A DNA stretch of 64,000 bases from JAJECS01 sp965219705 (GCA_965219705.1 OZ244789.1:1984001-2048000), one strand, 5' to 3'. Counted from the first letter of the stretch, positions 1 to 8,306 are shown. Notes: a model not told the origin generated them from the sequence alone. Numbers and translations: made by a program.

Positions 1-148
1 CGGCATTGTGGCATGAGCCGGGTAGTCCGCCCCCTACACGATTGGGAGTTGACGTACAAGTCTCGGCTAACCTAGCGCCAGCCCGGATCCCTCGGGACTC
101 GACGCGCCTGGGGGCGCTGTGCACAGGTTGCTTTCGACGGGAGGCGGT

Positions 149-2742
149 ATGGCGGACAGCATCGAAGCGATCATCGAGCGGCGAATCGAGCAGAGCAATC
201 TCGATGACGATGTGGCGATCTACGTCATGGCTGCGCTTGACGGCACGCTCGATCAATTGACCAATGGAGAGTCCGAAGAAAGAGGCGGCGCGCGGCCGCA
301 GGCGGCAGTCGACGCGACGGCACCTACCAGAGCTTTTTTGGAGCGCGTATCGGTCACGGCGTTCCGGGGTATTGGACCGCAAACAGATCTGGAGGTCGTT
401 CCCGGCCCCGGGCTGACGCTGGTCGTCGGCGCCAACGGGACCGGGAAGTCCAGCTTCGCCGAGGGGCTGGAGTTCCTGCTAACCGGGGAGAACTCACGCT
501 GGGCAGGGAAGGCTAAGGAGTGGCAGCAAGGCTGGCGCAATCTTCACAGTGAGGAGGCGCCCCGGCTGCTGGCCCATTTCGCCGTGGAGGGCGAAACCGG
601 GCCGGCCGTGGTTTCGCGTCTCTGGCGTCCCGAGGCCACCGAGCTTGACGATCACGCGACCGAGACGGATATCGACGGAGAGCGCAGGGCGGGACTAGCC
701 GCCCTGGGCTGGGAAACGGCGCTGGACACGCATCGTCCTTTCCTCTCGTACAGCCAACTCAGCGAGATCGTGGAGAAGGGCCCGTCGGCAAGATTCGACG
801 CGATGGCCGCCAGCCTGGGCCTGGAAAGGCTAACGGAAGCCGCGAGCGGCTGCGCAGCCGGCGCCTGGCCGACCAGCGGGCTTATCAGAGCGCACGTGAT
901 CAGTGCGACGAGTTGCTGTCCGAGTTCGCCGCGCTGGACGACGAGCGCGCGCACGCGGTCCACGCGGCGCTGGCGAACGAGCCCTGGGACCTCAACGCGA
1001 TCCATCTGGTCCTCGAAGGCGTGCTCGACGACGACGCTGATCGTCCGCTCGATCTGCTGCGGCGGCTGGCCGCGATCGAGTTCCCGTCGGTTGAGGAGGT
1101 CAAGGACTGCCACGATCAGTTGCACGACGCCTATGCGTGGCTGGACGCCATTGAGGGAAGCAATGCGGCGCGCGCGGTGCGTCTGGCTCAGGTCATGCAG
1201 GCGGCGCTGCGCGTGCACGAACAGGATGGGGATCAGCCCTGCCCCGTGTGTCAGACCGGACAGATAGACAGCCAATGGAGGGCCACTGCCTCAAAGCGCC
1301 TAGCGAGCCTCGTGGAAGAAGCGGAAGAGGCGAGCCAAGCCACTGTGCATTTGCGCGAATTGATTGAGCAATGCGAGTCGCTCATACGGCAGCCGCCGGA
1401 CTGGCTCGCGGACGCCGAGCGAGTAGGCATTGATGCGTCGGAGGTATGTCGAGCATGGGATTGGTGGGAACGCTCACTCGATGATGAGCCGGGTCTGCCA
1501 GACCCCGACAAGCTTTGGCAAGAAATTCACATGCAAGACCACGCGCTCATGATCGACGTCCCCAATCCGTCTAATTACACTATTGTGCCCACCCCTAGCG
1601 ACTCAACACTCACACTGAGTGCTCAGGGACTGCTCGCAGTCGCCGGACGGCTGATAGAGCGCGGGGCGAGGGTGCGTGACGCATTAGAGCCGATGCGCGA
1701 GCAGGCGCGTGCGGAACTGGACCGCCGGGAGGACCTTTGGCGTCCATTTCGGCGGCGGTTGCTGGAGTGGCTGCCGGACGGTCGGCGCGGTCAACAGGCG
1801 TCAAAGCGGGTTGACGCGGTCCAGGCAGCTGAAGACTGGCTCGCTGGCGAAGAAGACGACATCCGTGCTGAGCGCTTCCGGCCAATCGCGCAGCGGGCGC
1901 GGGACAATTGGAAGCTGATGGGTCGGGGGAGCAGCGTCTCGCTGGATGACCTGGCGCTCATGGGCCGGGCAAACACTCGCCGCCTCAACCTCGCCACCAG
2001 CATCGACGGCCAGGATGGCGCCGCGCTCGCGGTGATGAGCCAGGGCGAGCTGAACGCGCTTTCGCTTAGTCTCTTCCTGGCGCGGGCGGTGCTGCCGGAG
2101 AGCCCCTTCGGCTTCCTGATGATCGACGACCCCGTGCAGGCGATGGACCCGGTCAAGGTGGAAGGGCTGGCGCGCGTCCTGGCGGACACGGCGCGCGAGC
2201 GTCAGGTGATCGTGTTCACGCACGACGAACGCCTGCCCGCGGCGGTGCGCCGGCTGCGCATCGCGCACCGGGTGCTCGCGGTCCGGCGGCGCGAGCGCTC
2301 CGTAGTCACGTGCACGCCTGTCGGGGATCCCGTGCAGCAGCATCTCGACGACGCGCGCGCTGTGTTGATGACCGACGGCCTGGACGAAACGACGCGCCGC
2401 CGGGTGATCCCCGTCTTTTGCCGGCAGGCCATCGAGGCGGCCTGCATCGAGGCCGTGCGGCGCGGACGCGCCGACGCGGGGCGTGACCTGACCGAGACGG
2501 AACGGGACATCAGCCGTGCCAGGACGCTGAACCACAAGCTCGCGCTCGCACTTCTGGACGATGCCGACGGCGGGTACGAGGCTATGACGGCCGCGCTGTA
2601 TCAACGCTTTGGCGTGCGGGCGCTTAACGCCGCCCGCGATTGCAACCGGGGCGCGCATGGCCTTCTAGAGCAGGACCTGAGCGTGCTGATCCATGACGCG
2701 GAACATCTGGCGCAATGGTTGCAGCAACCCGGGGCCCGATGA
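149..2742 (+). pseudogene. Rad50/SbcC-like AAA ATPase with zinc hook, frameshifted
   Basis: One long SMC/Rad50-type ATPase is split by a single-base shift near 839-841, where GCCGC stands and GCCCGC would keep the frame. The 5' part has a short helical N-terminus, then Walker A GANGTGKSS near residue 95. The 3' part resumes with RERLRSRRLADQ and carries a lone CPVC zinc-hook motif encoded at 1241-1252, an ABC-type signature region SQGELNALSLSL, Walker B FGFLMIDD and a C-terminal helical domain. ATG 149 is preceded by GGGAGG. The stop overlaps the next gene. Proteins of this build act in DNA end processing or in phage defence; the sequence alone does not say which. The break may be a real mutation or an assembly error, since both halves look otherwise intact. 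Confidence 0.75.
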
Positions 2743-3140
2743 CCGCGGAATTGCTTTGCGAGGCGCGCACGCTGCTCGCAAATCCGCCCTCGGTGGCGCC
2801 CGGTCTCTGGGAGCGGGCCGCCGTCTTGCTGGCCCGACAGGCGCTTGAGGAGTCACTGGACGGTTTCTGGGCCAGCCGCTCCCCCGATCTGCGGCAAGCC
2901 TCAATGCGTGCGCAGTTGCTTTGCCTGGGCGTTCTCATGAACAACGAGCGCGACGCAGCCGATGTCGATCAACTCTGGGGCGCGCTCTCGGACGCCTGCC
3001 ACTTCGACGCCTGTGCTCCCGCGCCGGGCGCCGAGGAAATCCACGTGTGGCTGGACCAAACAGCGCGGCTGTGCGCCATTGTCAAGCGCCGCGCCGGTAG
3101 CCCATCCGCCGGACCCGACGCGCCGCGGGCCGTGCCCTGA
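2739..3140 (+). CDS. Small helical partner of the upstream ATPase, HEPN-like
   Basis: The ATG at 2739 overlaps the ATPase stop as ATGA, so the two are translationally coupled and probably work together; an in-frame ATG at 2715 is possible but would overlap more. The protein of about 133 residues is predicted all-helical. Its pattern RQALEESLDGFW, then LLCLG, then WGALSDACHFDA resembles small HEPN-type helical bundles often paired with SMC-like ATPases, but the catalytic R-x4-6-H of active HEPN RNases is not clear. No function can be assigned beyond association with the ATPase. Family assignment is from memory and uncertain. Confidence 0.6.
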   Translation: MTAELLCEARTLLANPPSVAPGLWERAAVLLARQALEESLDGFWASRSPDLRQASMRAQLLCLGVLMNNERDAADVDQLWGALSDACHFDACAPAPGAEEIHVWLDQTARLCAIVKRRAGSPSAGPDAPRAVP

Positions 3141-3164
3141 GCCCATGCCGCGCCCACCGCGCGC

Positions 3165-3290
3165 AACGCTGCTTCAAGCAGATTCGAGGCGCGCAGGCGC
3201 GAGCACTTGTCGAGTCGCCGGACAATCGCTGACCGGCCCCGTTCGTCGGACGCGACGGCGACCAGTGCGGGACATGTCGAAGTAGGCGAC
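3165..3290 (-). pseudogene. PIN-domain (VapC-type) toxin relic
   Basis: Directly behind the Phd-type antitoxin, where its toxin should sit, the minus strand reads VAYFDMS, the usual start of a PIN toxin (normally with ATG and DTSALVA). After a one-base shift it reads LVAVASDERG and then LRASNLLEAALRA, which matches the second conserved segment of VapC-like toxins. The homology fades after that and no start codon, second acidic cluster or C-terminal half is present. This is a short decayed remnant, not a working gene. The call rests on pattern recognition over about 40 residues. Confidence 0.45.
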
Positions 3291-3292
3291 GC

Positions 3293-3568
3293 CTACCCGC
3301 TGCGCTCGGCCAGAAAGCTCTCCAACACGCCAGTCCGCCGGATCACTGCTCGCAGCGGGCGCCGCGGCTCACTCGAACCAACCAGGACCCCACGCCGCTC
3401 GAGGTCCTCCAGCCGCTGTTCGATCGTCGCCGGTTCCGGCTGGATCGGCCGGATTTCAGCTACGGGCTCGCCACGGTGAGACACCGTGACCGTCTTCCCC
3501 TCGCGAACCTGCCGTATGACCTCAGCGAACCGCGCCTTGGCTTCGTCGACCGAATAAGTGATGCCCAT
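3293..3568 (-). CDS. Phd/YefM-type antitoxin
   Basis: The 91-residue protein begins MGITYSVDEAKARFAEVIRQ and continues VTVSHRGEPVAEIRP, the classic Phd/YefM DNA-binding fold that represses its own operon and neutralises a partner toxin through its C-terminal tail. The tail here has the usual acidic/basic helical look (EQRLEDLERRG). The partner PIN toxin downstream exists only as a short relic, so this is an orphan antitoxin. It may persist as a repressor or as protection against related toxins. No convincing Shine-Dalgarno sequence precedes the ATG. Confidence 0.8.
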   Translation of the reverse strand: MGITYSVDEAKARFAEVIRQVREGKTVTVSHRGEPVAEIRPIQPEPATIEQRLEDLERRGVLVGSSEPRRPLRAVIRRTGVLESFLAERSG

Positions 3569-3769
3569 GCGCGGGAGGGTAGCCGGTCTGACGGGTCGAA
3601 TGGCGATCCCGGACTTCTTGGCGTCGCGAACTTTGCCGGGGTCACGTTTGCCAGCGCCCGCGGCGATGGCCGCGCCTACAGATCCAAAACCAAGCGCAGG
3701 CCCGCCGCGATCCGGGTCAGCAGCCTCGGGGATCGGCCAGATCGGTCCACCACACTTCGCCTCACTGGA

Positions 3770-4075
3770 CTACCACTCGCCACTGGCGAGGCTTCGTCCC
3801 TGTGCCTGCCTGAGTTCGGGCGCGAGCCCGCTCGGCCGCTCGCCGTAAGCCCGGTTCAGGCGAGACGTAAGGTCTTGGTCCGTTGTCAGGCCGGCGTCGC
3901 GGATCAGCGCTCGCAGCAGACCTCGACCCAGCTCCCGGTGTCTGGGCACCGAGAGCCTGCGGCCCGTTGGCCCGATCAGGATCATGTGGCTGCCTTGCGT
4001 GCGGTCCCATTCAAAGCCGATCTGGGCCACGGCCTTGACGAACTCGTCGCCCGAGATGACGGGAAGACGCGCCAC
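3770..4075 (-). CDS. hicA: HicA-type mRNA interferase toxin
   Basis: The protein has the small dsRBD-like HicA fold: RLPVISGDEFVKAVAQIGFE, then the catalytic G-S-H-M-I-L strand with its histidine, then RRLSVPRHRELGRGLLRALIRDAGL. HicA cleaves mRNA when its antitoxin is lost. It starts with GTG, which shares one base with the hicB stop (TAGTG), so the pair is translationally coupled. At 101 residues it is longer than the usual 60-80; the extra C-terminal tail, ending PELRQAQGRSLASGEW, looks like read-through into repeat-derived sequence rather than part of the fold. Antitoxin-first order is the less common arrangement. Confidence 0.85.
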   Translation of the reverse strand: MARLPVISGDEFVKAVAQIGFEWDRTQGSHMILIGPTGRRLSVPRHRELGRGLLRALIRDAGLTTDQDLTSRLNRAYGERPSGLAPELRQAQGRSLASGEW

Positions 4076-4644
4076 TACACCTCGACCTCCAGGACTTGAT
4101 ACTCGGATGAGGAAGGCAGGGCGTCCCCATGCTCACGCATGCTCGCCAGGTAGCCTCGGATGGCCTCGCGTATGTTTGCGAGCGCCTCATCCCGCGTCCG
4201 CCCCTGGCTATGGCAGCCCGGCAGCGTGGGGCAGCTCGCCACCTCCCAGCCGTCCTCGTCGCGCTCGAATAGCACCAGCAGATTGAGGACTTTCTGGCCG
4301 CCCGCAGGCGCGTCCAGGTCAACGGTCGCTTCCGGAGACGGCTCTGCCGCATGAACCCCAGCCTCCCGTGCGGGTAGCGGAGCGCCGTAAATCTTTGAAT
4401 CTTGACGCTCTGAGATATCGAAGCCCAGCCTGGGAAGGATGCTGTGTGCGTATTGCGATGTGAACACGAGCGGTGCCAGGCCAGTGACCAATTGGAGGAC
4501 CTGCTTGGCCGGGTACTGCCGCCCGTGGAGGGTGACGAAGTACTTGTGTCGTCCATCGAGGGCGTTGGGCTCAATATCCCGCGTGGCGGCTAGCACGTCT
4601 TCCGGCGTGATCGGATACAGCTTGCCGTGGATCTGAAAATTCAT
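4075..4644 (-). CDS. hicB: HicB-type antitoxin with an added N-terminal domain
   Basis: The C-terminal half (about residues 95-180) is a HicB antitoxin domain: LLVLFERDEDGWEVASCPTL, PGCHSQGRTRDEALANIREA. It binds HicA. Unlike most HicB proteins there is no helix-turn-helix or ribbon-helix-helix after this domain. Instead there is an N-terminal domain of about 85 residues with HGRQYPAKQVLQLVTGL and SILPRLGFDISE, a pattern I associate with a small module found in front of some restriction-type nucleases. That domain may supply the DNA binding needed for autoregulation; this is inference. The gene leads the pair and is fed by a promoter with a perfect TATAAT about 45 bases upstream. Confidence 0.8.
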   Translation of the reverse strand: MNFQIHGKLYPITPEDVLAATRDIEPNALDGRHKYFVTLHGRQYPAKQVLQLVTGLAPLVFTSQYAHSILPRLGFDISERQDSKIYGAPLPAREAGVHAAEPSPEATVDLDAPAGGQKVLNLLVLFERDEDGWEVASCPTLPGCHSQGRTRDEALANIREAIRGYLASMREHGDALPSSSEYQVLEVEV

Positions 4645-4682
4645 CCGGTGAACCTCTGCATTCTTCTACTTCTTTGTTCTAT

Positions 4683-4718
4683 CTCTACTATTATAGAGCG
4701 CGCGGCAGGCGATTTCCG
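4683..4718 (-). promoter_or_regulatory. hicBA promoter with overlapping inverted repeat
   Basis: On the minus strand a perfect TATAAT (4695-4690) lies about 46 bases before the hicB start. A weak -35 CGGAAA falls 17 bases upstream. The -10 box sits inside the inverted repeat CTCTATAATAGTAGAG, whose 5-base arms CTCTA/TAGAG would place an operator over the promoter, as expected for autoregulation by the antitoxin. Confidence 0.45.
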
Positions 4719-4756
4719 GGCCCCCAGGGAGTGCATGAGGACGGCCCGCAGCGTAT

Positions 4757-4783
4757 GGTAGAAATATGCTTCACGCTTCTACC
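4757..4783 (+). promoter_or_regulatory. Inverted repeat before vapB, probable operator
   Basis: GGTAGAA (4757-4763) and TTCTACC (4777-4783) form a perfect 7-base inverted repeat with a 13-base centre, ending 13 bases before the vapB ATG. The position fits an operator bound by the VapBC complex. No clear -35/-10 pair was found around it. Confidence 0.35.
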
Positions 4784-4796
4784 CTGAGGGCATCCC

Positions 4797-5054
4797 ATGA
4801 GTCTCAACATCAAGAACGAGCAGACCTGCCGGCTGGCGCGCGAGTTGGCCCGGCTCACGGGCGAGACCATGACCGGCGCGATTACGGTTGCGTTGGAGCA
4901 GCGTTTGGAACGTGAGCGGCGTCAACGCAGCGTCGAAGCGCGCCTGCGCGATATGCGGGCCATTTCCGAGCGCTGCGCCAAGCTGCTCGGCGACGGCCCG
5001 TCCGCCGTCGACCACGGCGACTTGCTGTATGACGAGCGAGGGCTGCCAAAGTGA
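4797..5054 (+). CDS. vapB: VapB-type antitoxin
   Basis: The 85-residue protein starts MSLNIKNEQTCRLARELARL and continues TGETMTGAITVALEQRLERE, the ribbon-helix-helix N-terminus of the Rv0623/PSK-type VapB family. The C-terminal part, ending SAVDHGDLLYDERGLPK, is the tail that wraps the toxin. It overlaps the following toxin gene by four bases (GTGA), so both proteins come from one message. The complex is expected to repress transcription through the inverted repeat just upstream. Confidence 0.9.
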   Translation: MSLNIKNEQTCRLARELARLTGETMTGAITVALEQRLERERRQRSVEARLRDMRAISERCAKLLGDGPSAVDHGDLLYDERGLPK

Positions 5055-5437
5055 TCGTCGATACGTCGGCGGTCCTGGCCATCCTCTTTGGCGAAAGCGA
5101 AGCGCAGCACTGCGACAAGGCGATTGCCGAGGCTCCGCGCTGCCGCATGTCGGCCGTCAGCTTCCTGGAGGCGGCCATCGTCCTCGAAAGCCGTAGCGGC
5201 GCCGCGGCTGGGCATGAACTTGATGCCTTCCTCGAAGCAGCGGCGATCGACTTGGCCCCAGTCACCCTTGACCAGGCGGCGGCCGCGCGCCGGGCCTGGC
5301 GACGATTCGGCAAGGGCAACCACCCGGCCGGGCTGAACTTTGGCGACTGCTTCAGCTATGCCCTGGCGGAAGCCCTGCGCGAGCCGTTGCTATTCAAGGG
5401 CGAGGACTTCGCCCGCACCGATATCGAGGCGGCCTGA
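5051..5437 (+). CDS. vapC: VapC-type PIN ribonuclease toxin
   Basis: This is a complete 128-residue PIN-domain toxin. The acidic metal-binding residues are visible in MIVDTSA (first Asp), SFLEAA (Glu) and NFGDCFSYALA (Asp), followed by the usual LLFKGEDFARTDI ending. VapC toxins cleave RNA, often tRNA or rRNA. It starts with GTG inside the vapB stop. Among the toxin-antitoxin loci clustered here it is one of only two with both partners intact; the other is hicBA. Confidence 0.92.
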   Translation: MIVDTSAVLAILFGESEAQHCDKAIAEAPRCRMSAVSFLEAAIVLESRSGAAAGHELDAFLEAAAIDLAPVTLDQAAAARRAWRRFGKGNHPAGLNFGDCFSYALAEALREPLLFKGEDFARTDIEAA

Positions 5438-5447
5438 CTGATCACGG

Positions 5448-5738
5448 TCAGGCTGAGGCGCCGACGCGCTCGAAGCTGATCCTGAGGCGAGTGCCGGTGC
5501 ACTGCGCGAGCTTTTCCAGCGTTCTGGTGGAGGGCCGAGCGCGCCCGCTTTCCAGCCGGGCGATAACGGATTGCGTCGTCTGCATGCGCTCGGCGAGTTC
5601 CGCCTGGGTGAGCCCGGCGCTGGTTCGGGCCTCGATCAGTACCCTTGCCAGTTCGAACTCCGGCCCAAGCTCGTCGTAGGCAGCGCGGTATTCCGGGTCT
5701 CGCCGCCATCTCTCGTGCAGGTCGCGGACATTGCTCAT
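5448..5738 (-). CDS. higA: HigA-type XRE antitoxin
   Basis: The 96-residue protein has a central helix-turn-helix of the XRE type: SAGLTQAELAERMQTTQSV followed by IARLESGRARPSTRTLEKLA. It begins with MSNVRDLHERWRRDPEYRAA, typical of antitoxins that follow a HigB/RelE toxin. It binds the operon promoter and the toxin. Toxin-first gene order and the 4-base ATGA overlap with the upstream gene fit higBA. Because the toxin reading frame is broken, this antitoxin may now be free of a partner. Confidence 0.88.
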   Translation of the reverse strand: MSNVRDLHERWRRDPEYRAAYDELGPEFELARVLIEARTSAGLTQAELAERMQTTQSVIARLESGRARPSTRTLEKLAQCTGTRLRISFERVGASA

Positions 5739-6059
5739 CGCAGTACCTCCCTGGCGCGCCGCAGCGCCAGATCAATCTCCCGACGCGGCGTCTGCTGAGT
5801 CTTCTTGCCGAAAGCCCGCACCACCACCACCCGTCGGTCCCGGACAGTCACATACAGCGCCCGAGCGATCCCGTCCTTGCCTCGCAGGCGCATCTCCCAA
5901 AGCGCTCCCGCCAAGTGCCCGACATGCGGTGCGCCAACGCGGTCCAGCCCGACAGCCGCGATCAACTCGCAGATGCGAACAAACCGCGCGCACATCGGAC
6001 GGCAGAGCGTCAAGCTCTCCGTCGACGACCGCATTCAGAGTCTCGACTGTCCAACCCAT
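5735..6059 (-). pseudogene. higB: HigB/RelE-type toxin, frameshifted
   Basis: The N-terminus reads GWTVETLNAVVDGELDALPS then DVRA, and in another frame continues RFVRICELIAAVGL, HVGHLAGALWEMRLRGKDGI, ALYVTVRDRRVVVVRAFGKK, the standard Gp49/HigB mRNA-interferase fold. The break falls in a GCGCGCG run near 5988-5994 and is consistent with loss of two bases by slippage. An alternative internal start at 6034 would give a protein lacking the first strand. As read, the toxin should be inactive unless the shift is an assembly error. A -10 TATATT lies just upstream, leaving almost no leader. Confidence 0.7.
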
Positions 6060-6069
6060 GGCCATTGGC

Positions 6070-6098
6070 AATATAGCAAATGTGCGATATCCACGCAA
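6070..6098 (-). promoter_or_regulatory. Possible higBA promoter
   Basis: On the minus strand TATATT (6075-6070) lies 17 bases from TTGCGT (6098-6093). Predicted transcription would start within a few bases of the toxin ATG codons at 6065 and 6059, which implies a nearly leaderless message. The -35 match is weak. Confidence 0.35.
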
Positions 6099-6217
6099 CG
6101 ATCACGGTTGTGGACCGGACGAAGCTATTTGGCGGCGACGCGGCGCCGTTCTGGTTCTGAGCCCAACGGTGCGCCCGAGGCACGGAGGCGCTCATCACCA
6201 CCACCCACCCGATGATG

Positions 6218-6246
6218 TTGTGTGAAATTGTCAAATTCCGTACATT
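6218..6246 (+). promoter_or_regulatory. marR promoter with operator-like palindrome
   Basis: TTGTGT (6218-6223) and TACATT (6241-6246) are spaced 17 bases apart about 100 bases before the chosen marR start. The spacer holds GAAATTGTCAAATTC (6224-6238), 7-base arms around a central T with one mismatched pair. MarR proteins typically bind such sites over their own promoter, so autoregulation is likely but unproven. Confidence 0.4.
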
Positions 6247-6345
6247 AAATGAGGCGCTGGCTCTGCCATGCTGCCGTTTGAAGAACCCCTGCGCGTCCAG
6301 CCGGATAGCTGCGCGCCGGCACCACCAGAGGAGAGACCTGAGGGT

Positions 6346-6804
6346 ATGAGCACGCGAAGCGAGAGCAACGGCAAGACGGACCTGGTTATTCACCGAGTGT
6401 TGATTGGGTCCCACCAAGTCTCCGAGTATCTGAACTCGGCCTGCGAGCGGGCGGGTGTGTCCCTGCCGCTGGCCCGGGCGTTGCAGTTCTTGGCCGAGGC
6501 CGAAGGCCCGGTCACGCCCACGGAGCTCTCCCGCGAGCTTGGACGCAGCCCGGCAGCCACCTCCGAGTTGGTCAAGCGACTGGTCAACAGCGAGCAGATC
6601 ACCGCCGACGTCGACCCCAACGACCGCCGCTCGTTTCAGCTGGCGCTGACGCGCCGAGGCCATTCGAAATGGGACGAGGTTCGCGCGGTGCTCGAGGCCG
6701 CCGAGGCGTCCCTCACCCGCCGTTACGGCAAGCGCCAGCTTGCCGATCTGGCGGGCGCCATGGACGAGCTGGCCGCCACGCTGAACGGGGAGTATCGCAA
6801 CTAG
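6346..6804 (+). CDS. MarR-family transcriptional regulator
   Basis: The protein of about 152 residues carries a winged helix: LPLARALQFLAEAEGPVTPT, ELSRELGRSPAATSELVKRL, then the wing ITADVDPNDRRSFQLALTRR. Flanking helices would form the dimer. MarR proteins repress drug, stress or catabolic genes and release DNA on ligand binding. I chose ATG 6346 (MSTRSESNGK) with GGAGAG upstream; an in-frame ATG at 6268 would add a low-complexity extension. It converges on pafA and the two stop codons overlap within CTAG, so it is not part of that operon. The upstream palindrome suggests it regulates itself. Confidence 0.85.
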   Translation: MSTRSESNGKTDLVIHRVLIGSHQVSEYLNSACERAGVSLPLARALQFLAEAEGPVTPTELSRELGRSPAATSELVKRLVNSEQITADVDPNDRRSFQLALTRRGHSKWDEVRAVLEAAEASLTRRYGKRQLADLAGAMDELAATLNGEYRN

Positions 6805-8294
6805 GGACGCAGATACCCGCCAAGCTTGTCGGCGAATTCCTCAGCGGCGGCGGTGTAGCTCTCGAAGGGGTTGGGCATCTCGCAGAGATGGCCTCGCACC
6901 CCGATGCCGGTCCAGTCGATCAGGTAGGGGATGAAGTCCCAGCCGCCGTAGGCGTCGAGTTCGTGCCAGTCCTCGATGTATTGGTAGACGAGGAATAGCT
7001 GGTCGTTCCAGTTCGTCAGCGCCCCGAGATTGTGATGAACATCCTTCCAATCGATGAGCGAGTCGGCCTGCGCCTCGACCAGCGCGCGGACGATGCGGCC
7101 GCGGGCGAGTGCCCGCGTTCCGGCGGGCACGGCCAGTGGATTCACGTCGCCGCGGGTTCGGCGGGGCGCTACACCGCGGCGCTGCAGCTCGGCAAAGAGG
7201 CTCACCGTCGGGTCGATGTGGTGGTAGGCCAGGTCCACCTTCACCAGATCGGGATCGGCCCAGCCCTCGGGTGAGTCGGCGGCGAATCGGCGCAGCTGCT
7301 CGAGCTTGGTGACCCAGTCGACCTTCCCTACCAGAACCGTAGGATCGCCCTCGAGGCCGTCCAGGCACTCGGCCCAGGCGTCCAGGGTCCAATCGGTGTC
7401 GCTGTCGCGTCCGCGGAAGGCGCTGTCCGCGGCTTCGTGATAGATCCGCTGGATGTCGAGGGCGGCCATGCGCCGGCCGTCGACCAGCTCGACGGCCCAC
7501 GGGCCTGCCGGATTGCTTGAAATCTGCTTGAGCGTGTGCACCGGAGCCTGCAGCACAAGGTCCGGGTCCCAGCCGCCCTCGAGCAGTTGGGCGACCAGCG
7601 CCGTCGATCCGATCTTCAACGCGGTGGCAAACTCGCTGCGGTTGGCGTCGCCCACGATCACGTGCAGCCGCCGCAGCCCGGCGCTCTCGGATAGCGGCTC
7701 GTCGCGCAGGTTGATGATGGGCCGGCCGCCGAAGCGCACCCGCTGGCTCACGTCAACCGTGACGAATGCCGCTCGCTGCGAGATGTGGAACGGCAAGCCG
7801 CCGTCGTCCCGGTCGGTGATCGTCATGCCGGCGCCGGCATAGAGCTGGCGCGTGGTCAGGAAGGGCAGCAGCCCGACGGTCATGTCGAGGCTCCGAGGGC
7901 TGCGCCGCACCGCGTAGTTCTCGTGATAGCCGAACGTGCTGCCAAGGTGGTCGGTGTTGTTCTTGATGAAGAACAGCCGGCGGTTGAGTTCCTGGCTCTC
8001 CACGGCGTCCAGCAGCACGGCGTCCGCCGCGTTCTCTTGCTCGACGATGTCGTCCAGCGTGCGGCACTCGGCCGATGCGTACTCGATGTGGCCCGAGTCC
8101 AGGTAGAGCCGCGCCCCGTTGAAGAGGAAGCCGCCGTTGCCCGGCGCTTCGTCCCACTCCCGGGGGGCCGGGTCGATGATGCCGAAGCGGCGCTCGGTGA
8201 AGATGACGTTCTTGACCAGCGCCGCGGCGCGGGCTGGCGGCAGGTCGCCGGCGCTGGCGTACTCGATCTCCGTGCCGAACAGCGCGTCCTTCAT
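6801..8294 (-). CDS. pafA: Pup ligase PafA
   Basis: The 497-residue protein belongs to the carboxylate-amine ligase family of PafA and Dop, which join or remove Pup on lysines of target proteins using ATP. The metal and nucleotide motifs are clear: FGTEIEY near residue 6, FNGARLYLD with the catalytic Asp at 66, IKNNTDHLGSTFGYHENY, FLTTRQL, ISQRAAF, NLRDEPL and HVIVGDANRSE. It lacks the long N-terminal loop that marks Dop, which separates it from its paralogue upstream. One deviation is GHIEYA where HPEY is usual. It is the last gene of a tight three-gene operon, 12 bases after the modifier gene. Confidence 0.9.
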   Translation of the reverse strand: MKDALFGTEIEYASAGDLPPARAAALVKNVIFTERRFGIIDPAPREWDEAPGNGGFLFNGARLYLDSGHIEYASAECRTLDDIVEQENAADAVLLDAVESQELNRRLFFIKNNTDHLGSTFGYHENYAVRRSPRSLDMTVGLLPFLTTRQLYAGAGMTITDRDDGGLPFHISQRAAFVTVDVSQRVRFGGRPIINLRDEPLSESAGLRRLHVIVGDANRSEFATALKIGSTALVAQLLEGGWDPDLVLQAPVHTLKQISSNPAGPWAVELVDGRRMAALDIQRIYHEAADSAFRGRDSDTDWTLDAWAECLDGLEGDPTVLVGKVDWVTKLEQLRRFAADSPEGWADPDLVKVDLAYHHIDPTVSLFAELQRRGVAPRRTRGDVNPLAVPAGTRALARGRIVRALVEAQADSLIDWKDVHHNLGALTNWNDQLFLVYQYIEDWHELDAYGGWDFIPYLIDWTGIGVRGHLCEMPNPFESYTAAAEEFADKLGGYLRP

Positions 8295-8306
8295 CGGCCG
8301 CGGCGG

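Noticed and set aside
1..148. Promoter with TTGACG at 49-54
   Set aside because: The hexamer 17 bases downstream is CTAGCG, which is not a credible -10 box.
149..2742. Programmed frameshift in the Rad50-like ATPase
   Set aside because: There is no slippery heptamer or downstream structure at 839-841; a lost C in a C-run explains it more simply.
6268..6345. Earlier ATG for the MarR gene
   Set aside because: The 26 added residues are low complexity, and the ATG at 6346 has a better ribosome binding site.
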